Positions 1-5,463 of a DNA stretch of 5,463 nt are shown here, one piece after another. The notes under the pieces are model-generated. The model ran no database searches. It saw nothing but the letters and a program-made list of their open reading frames with translations, and was not told the DNA's origin. Numbering within the stretch: the stretch's first letter is position 1; each line of letters starts with the position of its first letter. Source of the DNA: Gammaproteobacteria bacterium (GTDB lineage: Bacteria; Pseudomonadota; Gammaproteobacteria; Chromatiales; Chromatiaceae). The stretch is taken from assembly GCA_024644505.1 (NCBI GenBank), contig JAHEHQ010000194.1, positions 1 through 5,463 of the forward strand. Direction: 5' to 3'. The position numbers and the translations under genes were made by a program.

Positions 1-266
1 CTTTGTTCATCCAGAAACTGCAATATCTGATCCACGTGGAAATTGGGGGGCGAAGCAATGATCACCCCGTCCCATCGACGATCGGCGAGGGCCGCGTCGA
101 AATCGGTGAATCGTCCGGCGGCAGGGTTTCCGGCGGCGGCCTCCTCGACCCTGTCCTTGCGGGGATCATAGTAGCTGGCGACGCAGCCCAGTTCTCCCAG
201 ATTCCGTCCGTGACGCTGACCGGCGGAGCCGGCACCTGCAACCAGGATCTGTTTTTCTCTGTTCAT
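1..266 (-). CDS. Gfo/Idh/MocA-family oxidoreductase, N-terminal part (runs off window)
   Basis: Only the first 88 codons are inside the window; the 3' part lies beyond position 1. The translation begins MNREKQILVAGAGSAGQRHG, a dinucleotide-binding Rossmann start with the glycine motif G11-A-G13-S-A-G16 followed by R18-H19, as is usual in Gfo/Idh/MocA proteins. Next come an acidic residue after the second strand (Y32-Y-D34-P), an F-x-D-x-x-A-L segment (52-60) and the family signature ASPPNFH (71-77), where substrates and cofactor meet. Family members are NAD(P)-dependent and oxidise or reduce sugar hydroxyls or oxo groups; the substrate cannot be told here because the C-terminal domain is missing. 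The ATG at 266-264 overlaps the TGA of the preceding ThDP gene by 4 bp (ATGA), suggesting translational coupling. An in-frame ATG at 275 would add three residues; neither start has a strong Shine-Dalgarno sequence. Confidence 0.85.
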   Translation of the reverse strand, partial: MNREKQILVAGAGSAGQRHGRNLGELGCVASYYDPRKDRVEEAAAGNPAAGRFTDFDAALADRRWDGVIIASPPNFHVDQILQFLDEQ

Positions 267-1810
267 CTCAGGCATGCGGTCAATTCGATATAGTTGTCGG
301 GGTTCAATGGGCACTCGTAGAGCGCGGGTCCCGGATCCCGCCGCCACGCCTCGAGCACTTCGGCCAGCCCGGCCTCGTTTTCGATGATGCCGGTATTCAG
401 GCCCAAAGCCTCGCCGATACGGACCAGGGACCGCTTCGAAAGCTCCACGGGTTTCTGTGTCAGGCCATTGCTCAGGGCACTGCCCCTGATACTGCCGAAA
501 TTTCCGTCCTTCATGACCAGCACCAGTAACCGGCGGTTGTGTTCGGCGGCCAAGGCCAGTTCACCCATCAACGACCTGATGCCGCCGTCGCCTATCCACA
601 GGATGACCGGTGTTTCGGGCATGGCGAAGGACGCACCCAGCGCGTAGCCCAGCGCCGCGCCCATGTAGCGTCCGTTCGGGGTGCCGAGTACCTCGTGGTT
701 GTTCTTTGCCTTCAGGAAATGCTCCCCCATCACCGTATAGTTTCCCGTATCCAGCACCTGTATCGCCCCGGGCATCATCGCCTGCACGCGGCGCATGGCG
801 GCAACGGGACTCCAGCCGAACCCTTCTGCAATAGCATCCAGTCGGGCATGGCTGTCGGCGATCATATCCCGGCCCCAGGCCTTCTCCTGCAGCAGGTCGA
901 ACAGATCCCGGATCTGCCCCTCATCCAACACGTGAGTCTGCCCCGCCAGGGGACGTGCGGGAAATACCCGGCCCGCGCTCGGAGGGATGGTGTCCAGGTT
1001 CAGGGTGTCTATACCGAACGCCGGGTTGAGCAGTTCTCCTGCGCGCGCACCCAGGGTAATCAGCAGATCGGCTTCCGGCAGTAACTGCTTTTCCGGCGTA
1101 TCGGTCTTGCCCGCACCGGTGAAGACGCCGGCGGCCATGGGCGAGTGTTCGTCGATGGCGCCCTTGCCGGACGGCGTGGTGAGCACCGGTATCGGGAGCC
1201 CCTGCAGTTCGCCGCTCCAATCCGCTCGCAGGCCCAGGGAGCCGATCACCAGCATGGGCCGACTCGATTCGGCTATTGTCTGTCGGACCCGCTCGAATTC
1301 GGGAGTGATTTTCGTCTCCATGGTAGATTCTGTGGGATTCTCCCCGGCACCCAGATCCATATGAACAGGCCCCGGATATTCCTGACCCGCGGCCTGCCAG
1401 CAGTGCTTCAAAAGACCTTGGCCGGATGCATAGAAGAGATGCCGTTTCAGAAACTCCCCGCCGGCCCTCTCGTGATCCAGCCATTTATGACAGCGCGCGT
1501 CCGCATGGCCCTGGGGATAGGACTCCGATATGGAGATCGAGGCATATCCCTCGTAAGCGTTGCAGAGGAGCCCGGGGAGCATGTTCATGAACCCCGGTCC
1601 CTTGATGGTCAGTGCCAGGGCGGGACTGCCACTCAACCGGGCCGAGACGCCTGACATCAAAGCAGCAGTGCTCTCATGGCCGGTGGTAATGAATTCGACA
1701 CCGGCGCCCTCCAGGCTGTCTATCAGGCGCAGACTCGGACCACTGCCGGTAATGCCAAAGGCCCGGCGGCCGCCGGCAGCAACAAACTCCTCGACCATCT
1801 GTTCGTACAT
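263..1810 (-). CDS. ThDP-dependent enzyme, acetolactate synthase/decarboxylase superfamily
   Basis: About 515 residues with the three-domain layout of acetolactate synthase, benzoylformate decarboxylase and relatives: Pyr domain (about 1-165), central domain (about 175-305) and PP domain (about 335-505). E46 in TGHE-STAALMSG matches the glutamate that activates the thiamine ring. The diphosphate/Mg motif starts at G407-D-G409 and closes with KDGNFGSI (434-441), where the usual Asn-Asn is replaced by Lys-Asp. The family makes or breaks C-C bonds next to carbonyls, often using 2-oxo acids. The exact reaction is unknown; similarity to acetolactate synthase is at superfamily level, and no small regulatory subunit is visible nearby. 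The neighbours suggest a role in making a sugar or acid precursor for surface glycan, not branched-chain amino acids. An in-frame TTG at 1825 overlaps the upstream TGA and would add five residues; I prefer the ATG at 1810, preceded by ACGGGG at 6 nt. Confidence 0.85.
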   Translation of the reverse strand: MYEQMVEEFVAAGGRRAFGITGSGPSLRLIDSLEGAGVEFITTGHESTAALMSGVSARLSGSPALALTIKGPGFMNMLPGLLCNAYEGYASISISESYPQGHADARCHKWLDHERAGGEFLKRHLFYASGQGLLKHCWQAAGQEYPGPVHMDLGAGENPTESTMETKITPEFERVRQTIAESSRPMLVIGSLGLRADWSGELQGLPIPVLTTPSGKGAIDEHSPMAAGVFTGAGKTDTPEKQLLPEADLLITLGARAGELLNPAFGIDTLNLDTIPPSAGRVFPARPLAGQTHVLDEGQIRDLFDLLQEKAWGRDMIADSHARLDAIAEGFGWSPVAAMRRVQAMMPGAIQVLDTGNYTVMGEHFLKAKNNHEVLGTPNGRYMGAALGYALGASFAMPETPVILWIGDGGIRSLMGELALAAEHNRRLLVLVMKDGNFGSIRGSALSNGLTQKPVELSKRSLVRIGEALGLNTGIIENEAGLAEVLEAWRRDPGPALYECPLNPDNYIELTACLR

Positions 1811-1821
1811 TCGAAACCCCG

Positions 1822-2766
1822 TCAATCCATTTCAAAAAACGAGCGGATACGTTGCCCCGTAAAGCGCAGCACCCGTTCCAGGGCATCGGGGCTGAAGCCA
1901 CCGATATGGGGCGTGATGACCACATTGTCGTGATCTCTGGCGTATTGCCAGATGGGGCTTTGCTCGATCTCGGGCTCACCCTCCACCACGTCGGTGCCGT
2001 AAAACGCGGGCCTTCCCGCCTTCAGTCCCTCCAGAAGATCCGCTTCACGAACGATGGCACCCCGGGAGGTGTTAACCAGCACCGTGCCTTCTTTCATCAT
2101 GCCCAGTTCCCGGCTGCCGATCAGCCCCTTCGTCTCTTCGTTGAAGGTAAGGGTGAGCGCCACGAAATCGGAGCGGGAGAACACCTCGTCGAGAGAGGCC
2201 TGTTGGATGGTTTCGGGGAACGTTTTCAGAATAGGGTCATAGCCGATGACCCGCATACCGAATGCCGTTGCGTAACGCGATACCCAGGTACCGATACGGC
2301 CGCAGCCGACGGTGCCGAGCATGCGGCCATGCAGCATCATGCCGGGGAACTGCTGGCGATCCCAGCCGCCCTCCTCCACATGTCTGATTGCACCCCGCAG
2401 GCGCCGGGCGCAGGTCATCAGCAGCAGCCAGCTCAGTTCCGCCGCGGGTGTGATGTTGCGCAGAAATTCACCCTGTCCACGCAGAGTCTTCAGCGGAATC
2501 CCGCGTGCCTCGAGTGCAGCGGCGTCTATGTGATCGGCACCCGTGGTCGCGGTGATGATCAGTCGCAGCGATTTTGCCGCTTCAATCATCGCACCGGTCA
2601 GGGGGACTTTCATGGACGCATCGAGGAACACGTCCGCCTGCTGCAGGCCCGAAGCCACCGCTTCTGGTTCCGCTTCCACGTGAGTCAACTCGAAACCCTG
2701 GCCGAGCGCCTCTTCGAGCCAGACGACAGCCTGAACGGGACCGGTGCAGACTACTTTGATTGTCAT
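1822..2766 (-). CDS. D-isomer-specific 2-hydroxyacid dehydrogenase (NAD-dependent)
   Basis: 314 residues, close to the usual length for the D-2-hydroxyacid dehydrogenase family (phosphoglycerate, glycerate, lactate and formate dehydrogenase relatives), which interconvert 2-oxo acids and D-2-hydroxy acids. The nucleotide motif GCGRIG is at 154-159 and is followed by D177 (VIGYDP), which favours NAD over NADP. The catalytic triad is visible: R235 in NTSRG, E264 in the EGEP stretch and H287 in TPHIGG. The conserved segment around residues 105-118 (ITPAAELSWLLLM) joins the two domains. No C-terminal ACT domain is present, so it is not a full-length SerA-type enzyme. I start at the ATG at 2766 because GAGG lies 6 nt upstream; an in-frame ATG at 2802 would add 12 residues unlike the family N-terminus. 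Its TGA ends 11 nt before the ATG of the ThDP gene, so the two are probably cotranscribed. The substrate is unknown; a 2-oxo acid used or made by the ThDP enzyme is possible. Confidence 0.9.
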   Translation of the reverse strand: MTIKVVCTGPVQAVVWLEEALGQGFELTHVEAEPEAVASGLQQADVFLDASMKVPLTGAMIEAAKSLRLIITATTGADHIDAAALEARGIPLKTLRGQGEFLRNITPAAELSWLLLMTCARRLRGAIRHVEEGGWDRQQFPGMMLHGRMLGTVGCGRIGTWVSRYATAFGMRVIGYDPILKTFPETIQQASLDEVFSRSDFVALTLTFNEETKGLIGSRELGMMKEGTVLVNTSRGAIVREADLLEGLKAGRPAFYGTDVVEGEPEIEQSPIWQYARDHDNVVITPHIGGFSPDALERVLRFTGQRIRSFFEMD

Positions 2767-2850
2767 GATTAACCTCGGATGACTTCTGAATACCGCCTGC
2801 ATTCAAATGCCCGGTACAGGAAGATTCGGCAGTTGTGTAAAACGGCATCC

Positions 2851-2879
2851 AGTGTACACCCTGCGATGTACGCGTTGAA
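2851..2879 (-). promoter_or_regulatory. Possible weak sigma70 promoter for the leftward operon
   Basis: Reading leftward, TTCAAC (2879-2874) and TACACT (2856-2851) are 17 nt apart. The match to consensus is 3 of 6 for the -35 and 4 of 6 for the -10. The site lies about 85 nt upstream of the dehydrogenase ATG. The palindrome GTGTACAC overlaps the -10 box and could be an operator, but an 8-bp palindrome can easily arise by chance. Confidence 0.2.
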
Positions 2880-3006
2880 CCTGTTTGCCCGCGGCTCAAC
2901 ACATGACGGCCCTTTCTGATAACAGTTCGGCCGGAAGAGACAACTCCGGCGACCCTGTCCGGTACTAGACTCTTTCCCGACACAAGAATTTTTCCGGCCG
3001 TTCCCC

Positions 3007-3080
3007 TGTAGGGTCGAATTTATTCGACCGATGCTTGATATGAATCAATCAGATGTTGGCCGAATGAATTCGGCCCTACA
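3007..3080. repeat. 74-bp MITE-like element with nested inverted repeats
   Basis: The ends (3007-3029 and 3058-3080) are 23-bp terminal inverted repeats, beginning TGTAGGG on each strand and matching at 20 of 23 positions. Each end is itself a perfect hairpin: GGTCGAATTTATTCGACC (3012-3029) and GGCCGAATGAATTCGGCC (3058-3075), with 8-bp stems and 2-nt loops. The middle holds a third small hairpin, TTGAT-ATGA-ATCAA (3035-3048). It has no coding capacity. This architecture fits a miniature inverted-repeat transposable element or a dispersed palindromic repeat; TGTAGGG-ended palindromes of this style are, as I recall, common between genes in some proteobacteria. I saw no clear target-site duplication. 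Any of these structures could also form in the leader RNA of the rightward operon. Confidence 0.7.
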
Positions 3081-3102
3081 ACGGTGACATACACGCATGA
3101 TC

Positions 3103-3111
3103 GGGGAGGAG
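3103..3111 (+). promoter_or_regulatory. Strong Shine-Dalgarno sequence of the leader ORF
   Basis: GGGGAGGAG is one of the best ribosome-binding matches in the window. Its GGAGG core ends 4 nt before an ATG at 3114. It is out of position for both candidate starts of the downstream protein (3140 and 3173), so it points to translation of the small ORF at 3114-3176. Confidence 0.5.
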
Positions 3112-3113
3112 CC

Positions 3114-3176
3114 ATGCGCTTTATCTGCACCATGTTAAAATGGTGCCGCTTCCAGGAAATTGGCAACAAGCGATGA
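3114..3176 (+). CDS. Possible 20-residue leader peptide, coupled to the next gene
   Basis: The ATG at 3114 opens a 20-codon frame encoding MRFICTMLKWCRFQEIGNKR, then TGA at 3174-3176. The TGA overlaps the ATG of the surface-carbohydrate gene at 3173 as ATGA, the same 4-bp overlap seen at two other gene junctions here. A strong Shine-Dalgarno sequence lies just upstream, whereas the large gene has only AGGAAA about 13 nt before its own start. This pattern suits a short upstream ORF whose translation delivers ribosomes to the main gene. The peptide resembles nothing I recognise: it is basic, has two cysteines and no clear membrane segment. It shows no run of one amino acid, so classical attenuation is not indicated. 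It could equally be a chance ORF. Confidence 0.4.
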   Translation: MRFICTMLKWCRFQEIGNKR

Positions 3177-4570
3177 GCAGTCCGAACAACACCCTGATCA
3201 TCCCGGTCGAGAATCAGGTGCGGGAACTCGAACCGAAGATGCTGCTGGCCTGCATTGCGGCCCGGCGCGGGTTCGACTGCCTGGTCGGTTCCCGTCTCGA
3301 AGTGGATTTCCATATTGCATCATTTCCGCGCGGCATCTACCTCTCCAAGAGCATGACCGAGCGTAGTGTCAAGATGTTCCGCATCATGGAAATGCTCGGG
3401 CACAGGATAGCGGCCTGGGATGAAGAGGCGCTGGTACACCCGCCGGCTGAGACCTATTTCACACGTCGACTCTCCCCCACGGCATTCCGTTGCGTGTCTC
3501 ATCTGTTTGCCTGGGGTGAAGAGAATGCGGCCCTTTGGCGAAGCTACCCGGACTATCCCGACACCCCGATCCACATCACGGGAAATCCCAGGGGCGATAT
3601 GCTGCGTCCGGAATTGCGGGGTTACTACCAGGACGAAGCGGACAGGCTTGTTCGTGAGCATGGGGATTTTCTCCTGGTCAACACCAATTTCGGAACGGTC
3701 AATGCCTTCAACCCCAGCCAGAACCTGTTCCTCAAGGGAAAGGGCACCGACGGACCAGTCGTCGGCCGGGCCGCAGTCGGCATGCGCAGAGAGTATGCCG
3801 AGGGCCTGCAGACACACAAGCAGGCCCTGTTCGAAAGCTTTCAAGCGCTCATTCCCCGGTTGGAGCAGGCGTTTCCGCAGTTGAATATCCTTATTCGTCC
3901 TCACCCGGTGGAACTGCCCGATGTCTACCACGCACTCGCCGAGCACTCTTCGAGGGTGCGGGTCGACAACCGGGGAAATGTGATCCCCTGGCTGATGGCC
4001 AGCAGGGCGCTGATACACAACGGTTGCACCACCGGCGTTGAGGCCTACATGGCAGGCGTTCCCGCGATCGCCTATCGCCCCAGCGTGGACCCTTATTTTG
4101 ACGACGAGGTGTTTGTGCTGCCGAACCGGCTCAGTCACGAGTGCTTCGACTTCGATGAACTCCGCGGGACCCTGGAAAGTATTCTGAAGGGTGACCTGGG
4201 TGCGGCAGACGGCGAGGAAAGAAGATCTATGTTTGCACCCTACCTTTCCGCCGGGACGGGACCTCTTGCCAGCGAGCGCATTGTCGACGCATTGACGACC
4301 ATTGTATCGACCCCCGAAGTAAACCAACGGCACTCCGCGGGTCAATGGCTGGGGGGCTGGCGGCGCGCCAACTGGCGGCGCCTGGTCAAGACATTCAAGG
4401 GGCGTCTGCCGGACTCCAAGTACCGGCCGGAGTTTCAAAGACACCGTTATCCCGGACTGACCCTGAACGAGATGAGGGAGCGGGTGGAGCGGTTCCAGCG
4501 GCTGCTGGGCGACCGGGAGCCGTTGCGTGTGGAGCGGGTCCGGGAGCATATCTACCGCATCGCGGCCTGA
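3173..4570 (+). CDS. Surface carbohydrate biosynthesis protein, copy 1
   Basis: 465 residues resembling proteins annotated as 'surface carbohydrate biosynthesis protein' (from memory, the TIGR04396 type), found in polysaccharide loci; the biochemical activity is not established to my knowledge. The N-terminus has IPVENQVREL (10-19), then FPRGIYLSKS (51-60), FAWGEEN (112-118), ITGNPRGD (135-142), IRPHP (241-245) and, near 282-298, HNGCTTGVEAYMAGVP. The last two motifs and the spacing suggest a GT-B-like fold, as in UDP-GlcNAc 2-epimerases and CDP-glycerol glycerophosphotransferases, with the C-terminal half binding a nucleotide or phosphate group. No signal peptide or membrane segment is seen, so it should be cytoplasmic. 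The tail after 390 is rich in Arg and Trp. I start at 3173, not the in-frame ATG at 3140, because the second copy downstream aligns from here and the extra 11 residues match nothing. It lies 21 nt before the cytidylyltransferase. Confidence 0.85.
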   Translation: MSSPNNTLIIPVENQVRELEPKMLLACIAARRGFDCLVGSRLEVDFHIASFPRGIYLSKSMTERSVKMFRIMEMLGHRIAAWDEEALVHPPAETYFTRRLSPTAFRCVSHLFAWGEENAALWRSYPDYPDTPIHITGNPRGDMLRPELRGYYQDEADRLVREHGDFLLVNTNFGTVNAFNPSQNLFLKGKGTDGPVVGRAAVGMRREYAEGLQTHKQALFESFQALIPRLEQAFPQLNILIRPHPVELPDVYHALAEHSSRVRVDNRGNVIPWLMASRALIHNGCTTGVEAYMAGVPAIAYRPSVDPYFDDEVFVLPNRLSHECFDFDELRGTLESILKGDLGAADGEERRSMFAPYLSAGTGPLASERIVDALTTIVSTPEVNQRHSAGQWLGGWRRANWRRLVKTFKGRLPDSKYRPEFQRHRYPGLTLNEMRERVERFQRLLGDREPLRVERVREHIYRIAA

Positions 4571-4591
4571 ATAATCTGCGGGTGAATACAG

Positions 4592-5311
4592 ATGAGTCTG
4601 GATAACAAAAAGATACTGGCAGTGATCCCCGCGCGAGGCGGGAGCAAAGGCATACCGCGAAAAAACCTGGCCCGGCTCGGGGGCCGCACGCTGATCGCCC
4701 ACGCGGCCGGGGTGGTGGCTGAACTGGACTGGCTCGATTTCGCAGTGCTCTCCACCGACGACGATGAAATAGCGCAAGAGGGCCGGCGACAGGGGCTCCA
4801 GGTGCCTTTCATGCGTCCGGTGGAACTGGCCGCGGATCGATCCACCGCAGTGGACATGTGGCGCCACGCCTGGCTGGCCAGTGAGGCCCACTGTGGTACC
4901 CGCTTCGAGATCTCGGTGCTGCTGGAACCGACCAGTCCGATGCGGCGGGCCGACGACGTTACCCGGACGGTGCGGGCGCTGTTGGAAAGCGGCTGCAGCT
5001 CGGCGGTCACCGTCAGCCGCACCCCGGCCCACTTCACCCCTGAGAGGACCCTTTGCGTGAACGACAAGGGACACCTGAGACCTTACCTGCAAGAGGGTTT
5101 GAAATACACCTCGCGACAGATGATACCTGCCTATTTCTACCGCAACGGGCTGACCTACGCGGTAACCCGGGAAGGACTCGTGGATCGGGGCTGCATTATC
5201 CAGGAGGACACCCTTGCCGTGCCCGTCGAACGGCCGGTGGTCAACATCGATGAGCCTCTGGACCTGGCCTGGGCGGAATTTCTGCTGCAGCAGCCCCAGA
5301 GAGCGCAATGA
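4592..5311 (+). CDS. CMP-sialic acid synthetase-like cytidylyltransferase
   Basis: 239 residues, the usual length for NeuA/LegF/PseF-type enzymes, which join CTP and a nonulosonic acid (2-keto-3-deoxy sugar acid) to give the CMP-sugar and pyrophosphate in the cytoplasm. The CTP-binding P-loop-like motif IPARGGSKGIPRKN is at 12-25. STDDDEIA (54-61), EPTSPMR (112-118), RNG (184-186) and the Mg-binding NIDEPLD (219-224) follow in family order. EPTSPMR has Glu where many members have Gln (QPTSPLR). There is no C-terminal phosphatase or esterase domain. The sugar could be sialic, legionaminic, pseudaminic, Kdn-like or a novel one, so I give no gene symbol; KdsB is less likely from the motifs. The ATG at 4592 follows GGGTGA at about 6 nt. 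The TGA overlaps the start of the next gene as ATGA. It sits between two copies of the surface-carbohydrate gene, which ties those proteins to CMP-sugar use. Confidence 0.9.
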   Translation: MSLDNKKILAVIPARGGSKGIPRKNLARLGGRTLIAHAAGVVAELDWLDFAVLSTDDDEIAQEGRRQGLQVPFMRPVELAADRSTAVDMWRHAWLASEAHCGTRFEISVLLEPTSPMRRADDVTRTVRALLESGCSSAVTVSRTPAHFTPERTLCVNDKGHLRPYLQEGLKYTSRQMIPAYFYRNGLTYAVTREGLVDRGCIIQEDTLAVPVERPVVNIDEPLDLAWAEFLLQQPQRAQ

Positions 5312-5463
5312 CCGTTTCAACGCTTATGCTACCGGTCGAGAACCAGGTCCGGGAACTCGATGCCAAGCTGCTTCTGGCCAGCGTGGCAGCGGAACGCGGT
5401 TTTCCCGTGGTGCTCGGTTCCCGCGCCTTCGTTCATTACAAGGTGGGCTCGATTCCCAGGGGA
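5308..5463 (+). CDS. Surface carbohydrate biosynthesis protein, copy 2, N-terminal part (runs off window)
   Basis: The first 52 codons are present, starting MTVSTLMLPVENQVREL and ending in SIPRG at the window edge. Aligned without gaps to residues 7-54 of the first copy (3173-4570), 28 of 48 residues are identical by my count, including PVENQVREL, the GSR at 38-40 and the closing PRG. The two are therefore paralogues, probably with the same fold and related but different substrates or acceptors. The ATG overlaps the stop of the cytidylyltransferase by 4 bp, so it belongs to the same operon. Whether the gene is intact cannot be seen. Confidence 0.85.
   Translation, partial: MTVSTLMLPVENQVRELDAKLLLASVAAERGFPVVLGSRAFVHYKVGSIPRG

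Larger units (their letters stand above)
2767..3113. other. Divergent intergenic region
   Basis: This stretch separates the two divergent operons and must hold both of their promoters if these are the first genes. It contains a weak sigma70-like site for the leftward operon, an 8-bp perfect palindrome GTGTACAC (2852-2859) overlapping that site's -10 box, a GC-rich 6-bp hairpin (2930-2935 with 2945-2950) without a T run, and the 74-bp inverted-repeat element at 3007-3080. I found no convincing -35/-10 pair for the rightward operon and no protein-like ORF. Confidence 0.6.

Noticed and set aside
3..293. A plus-strand open frame at the window start
   Set aside because: The minus strand here encodes a clear Gfo/Idh/MocA N-terminus; the plus-strand translation has no family features.
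263..1810. Assignment of the ThDP gene as ilvB (acetolactate synthase for branched-chain amino acids)
   Set aside because: There is no ilvN or ilvC neighbour, the cofactor motif is divergent, and the setting is a surface glycan locus; only the superfamily level is supported.
1852..2772. A 306-codon open frame on the plus strand
   Set aside because: It lies entirely opposite the 2-hydroxyacid dehydrogenase, which has all catalytic residues, and has no motif of its own.
2930..2950. GC-rich hairpin (GCCGGA with TCCGGC, 9-nt loop) as a terminator
   Set aside because: No T run follows on either strand, and it lies between divergent promoters, where no transcript is expected to end.
3140..3172. 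N-terminal extension of the surface-carbohydrate protein from the ATG at 3140
   Set aside because: There is no ribosome-binding site for it, and the second copy downstream starts at a place equivalent to 3173.
3320..5320. A 666-codon open frame on the minus strand opposite the surface-carbohydrate and cytidylyltransferase genes
   Set aside because: It spans three genes with clear family motifs on the plus strand, and its translation is rich in Gly, Pro, Arg, His and Gln with no recognisable domain. It is a GC-driven antisense frame.

Overview
The window looks like part of a cell-surface carbohydrate biosynthesis locus from a moderately high-GC Gram-negative bacterium. A gammaproteobacterium is my best guess, from codon usage, protein style and a palindromic intergenic repeat of a kind I associate with that group. 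No rRNA or housekeeping marker is present to confirm this.

Layout. Two divergent gene sets flank an intergenic region of about 350 bp (2767-3113). On the minus strand, read right to left, are a D-isomer-specific 2-hydroxyacid dehydrogenase (2766-1822), a ThDP-dependent enzyme of the acetolactate synthase/pyruvate decarboxylase superfamily (about 1810-263), and the N-terminal part of a Gfo/Idh/MocA-family NAD(P) oxidoreductase (266 to the window edge). On the plus strand are a possible 20-codon leader ORF (3114-3176), a 465-residue surface-carbohydrate biosynthesis protein (3173-4570), a CMP-sialic-acid-synthetase-like cytidylyltransferase (4592-5311), and the start of a second copy of the surface-carbohydrate protein (5308 to the window edge). 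Most junctions overlap by 4 bp or lie within about 20 bp, so each side is probably one translationally coupled operon.

How they may work together (inference). The cytidylyltransferase should activate a 2-keto-3-deoxy sugar acid (sialic, legionaminic, pseudaminic, Kdn or Kdo type) as its CMP derivative. The paralogous proteins on either side of it probably handle or transfer that sugar or a related building block. The divergent operon combines a ThDP C-C bond enzyme with two nicotinamide dehydrogenases, which suits synthesis of an unusual sugar or 2-hydroxy/2-oxo acid substituent. No substrate can be assigned from sequence alone.

The most notable observations are the two paralogous surface-carbohydrate genes sandwiching the cytidylyltransferase, the leader ORF that ends exactly on the start codon of the first of them, and a 74-bp element of nested inverted repeats just upstream.
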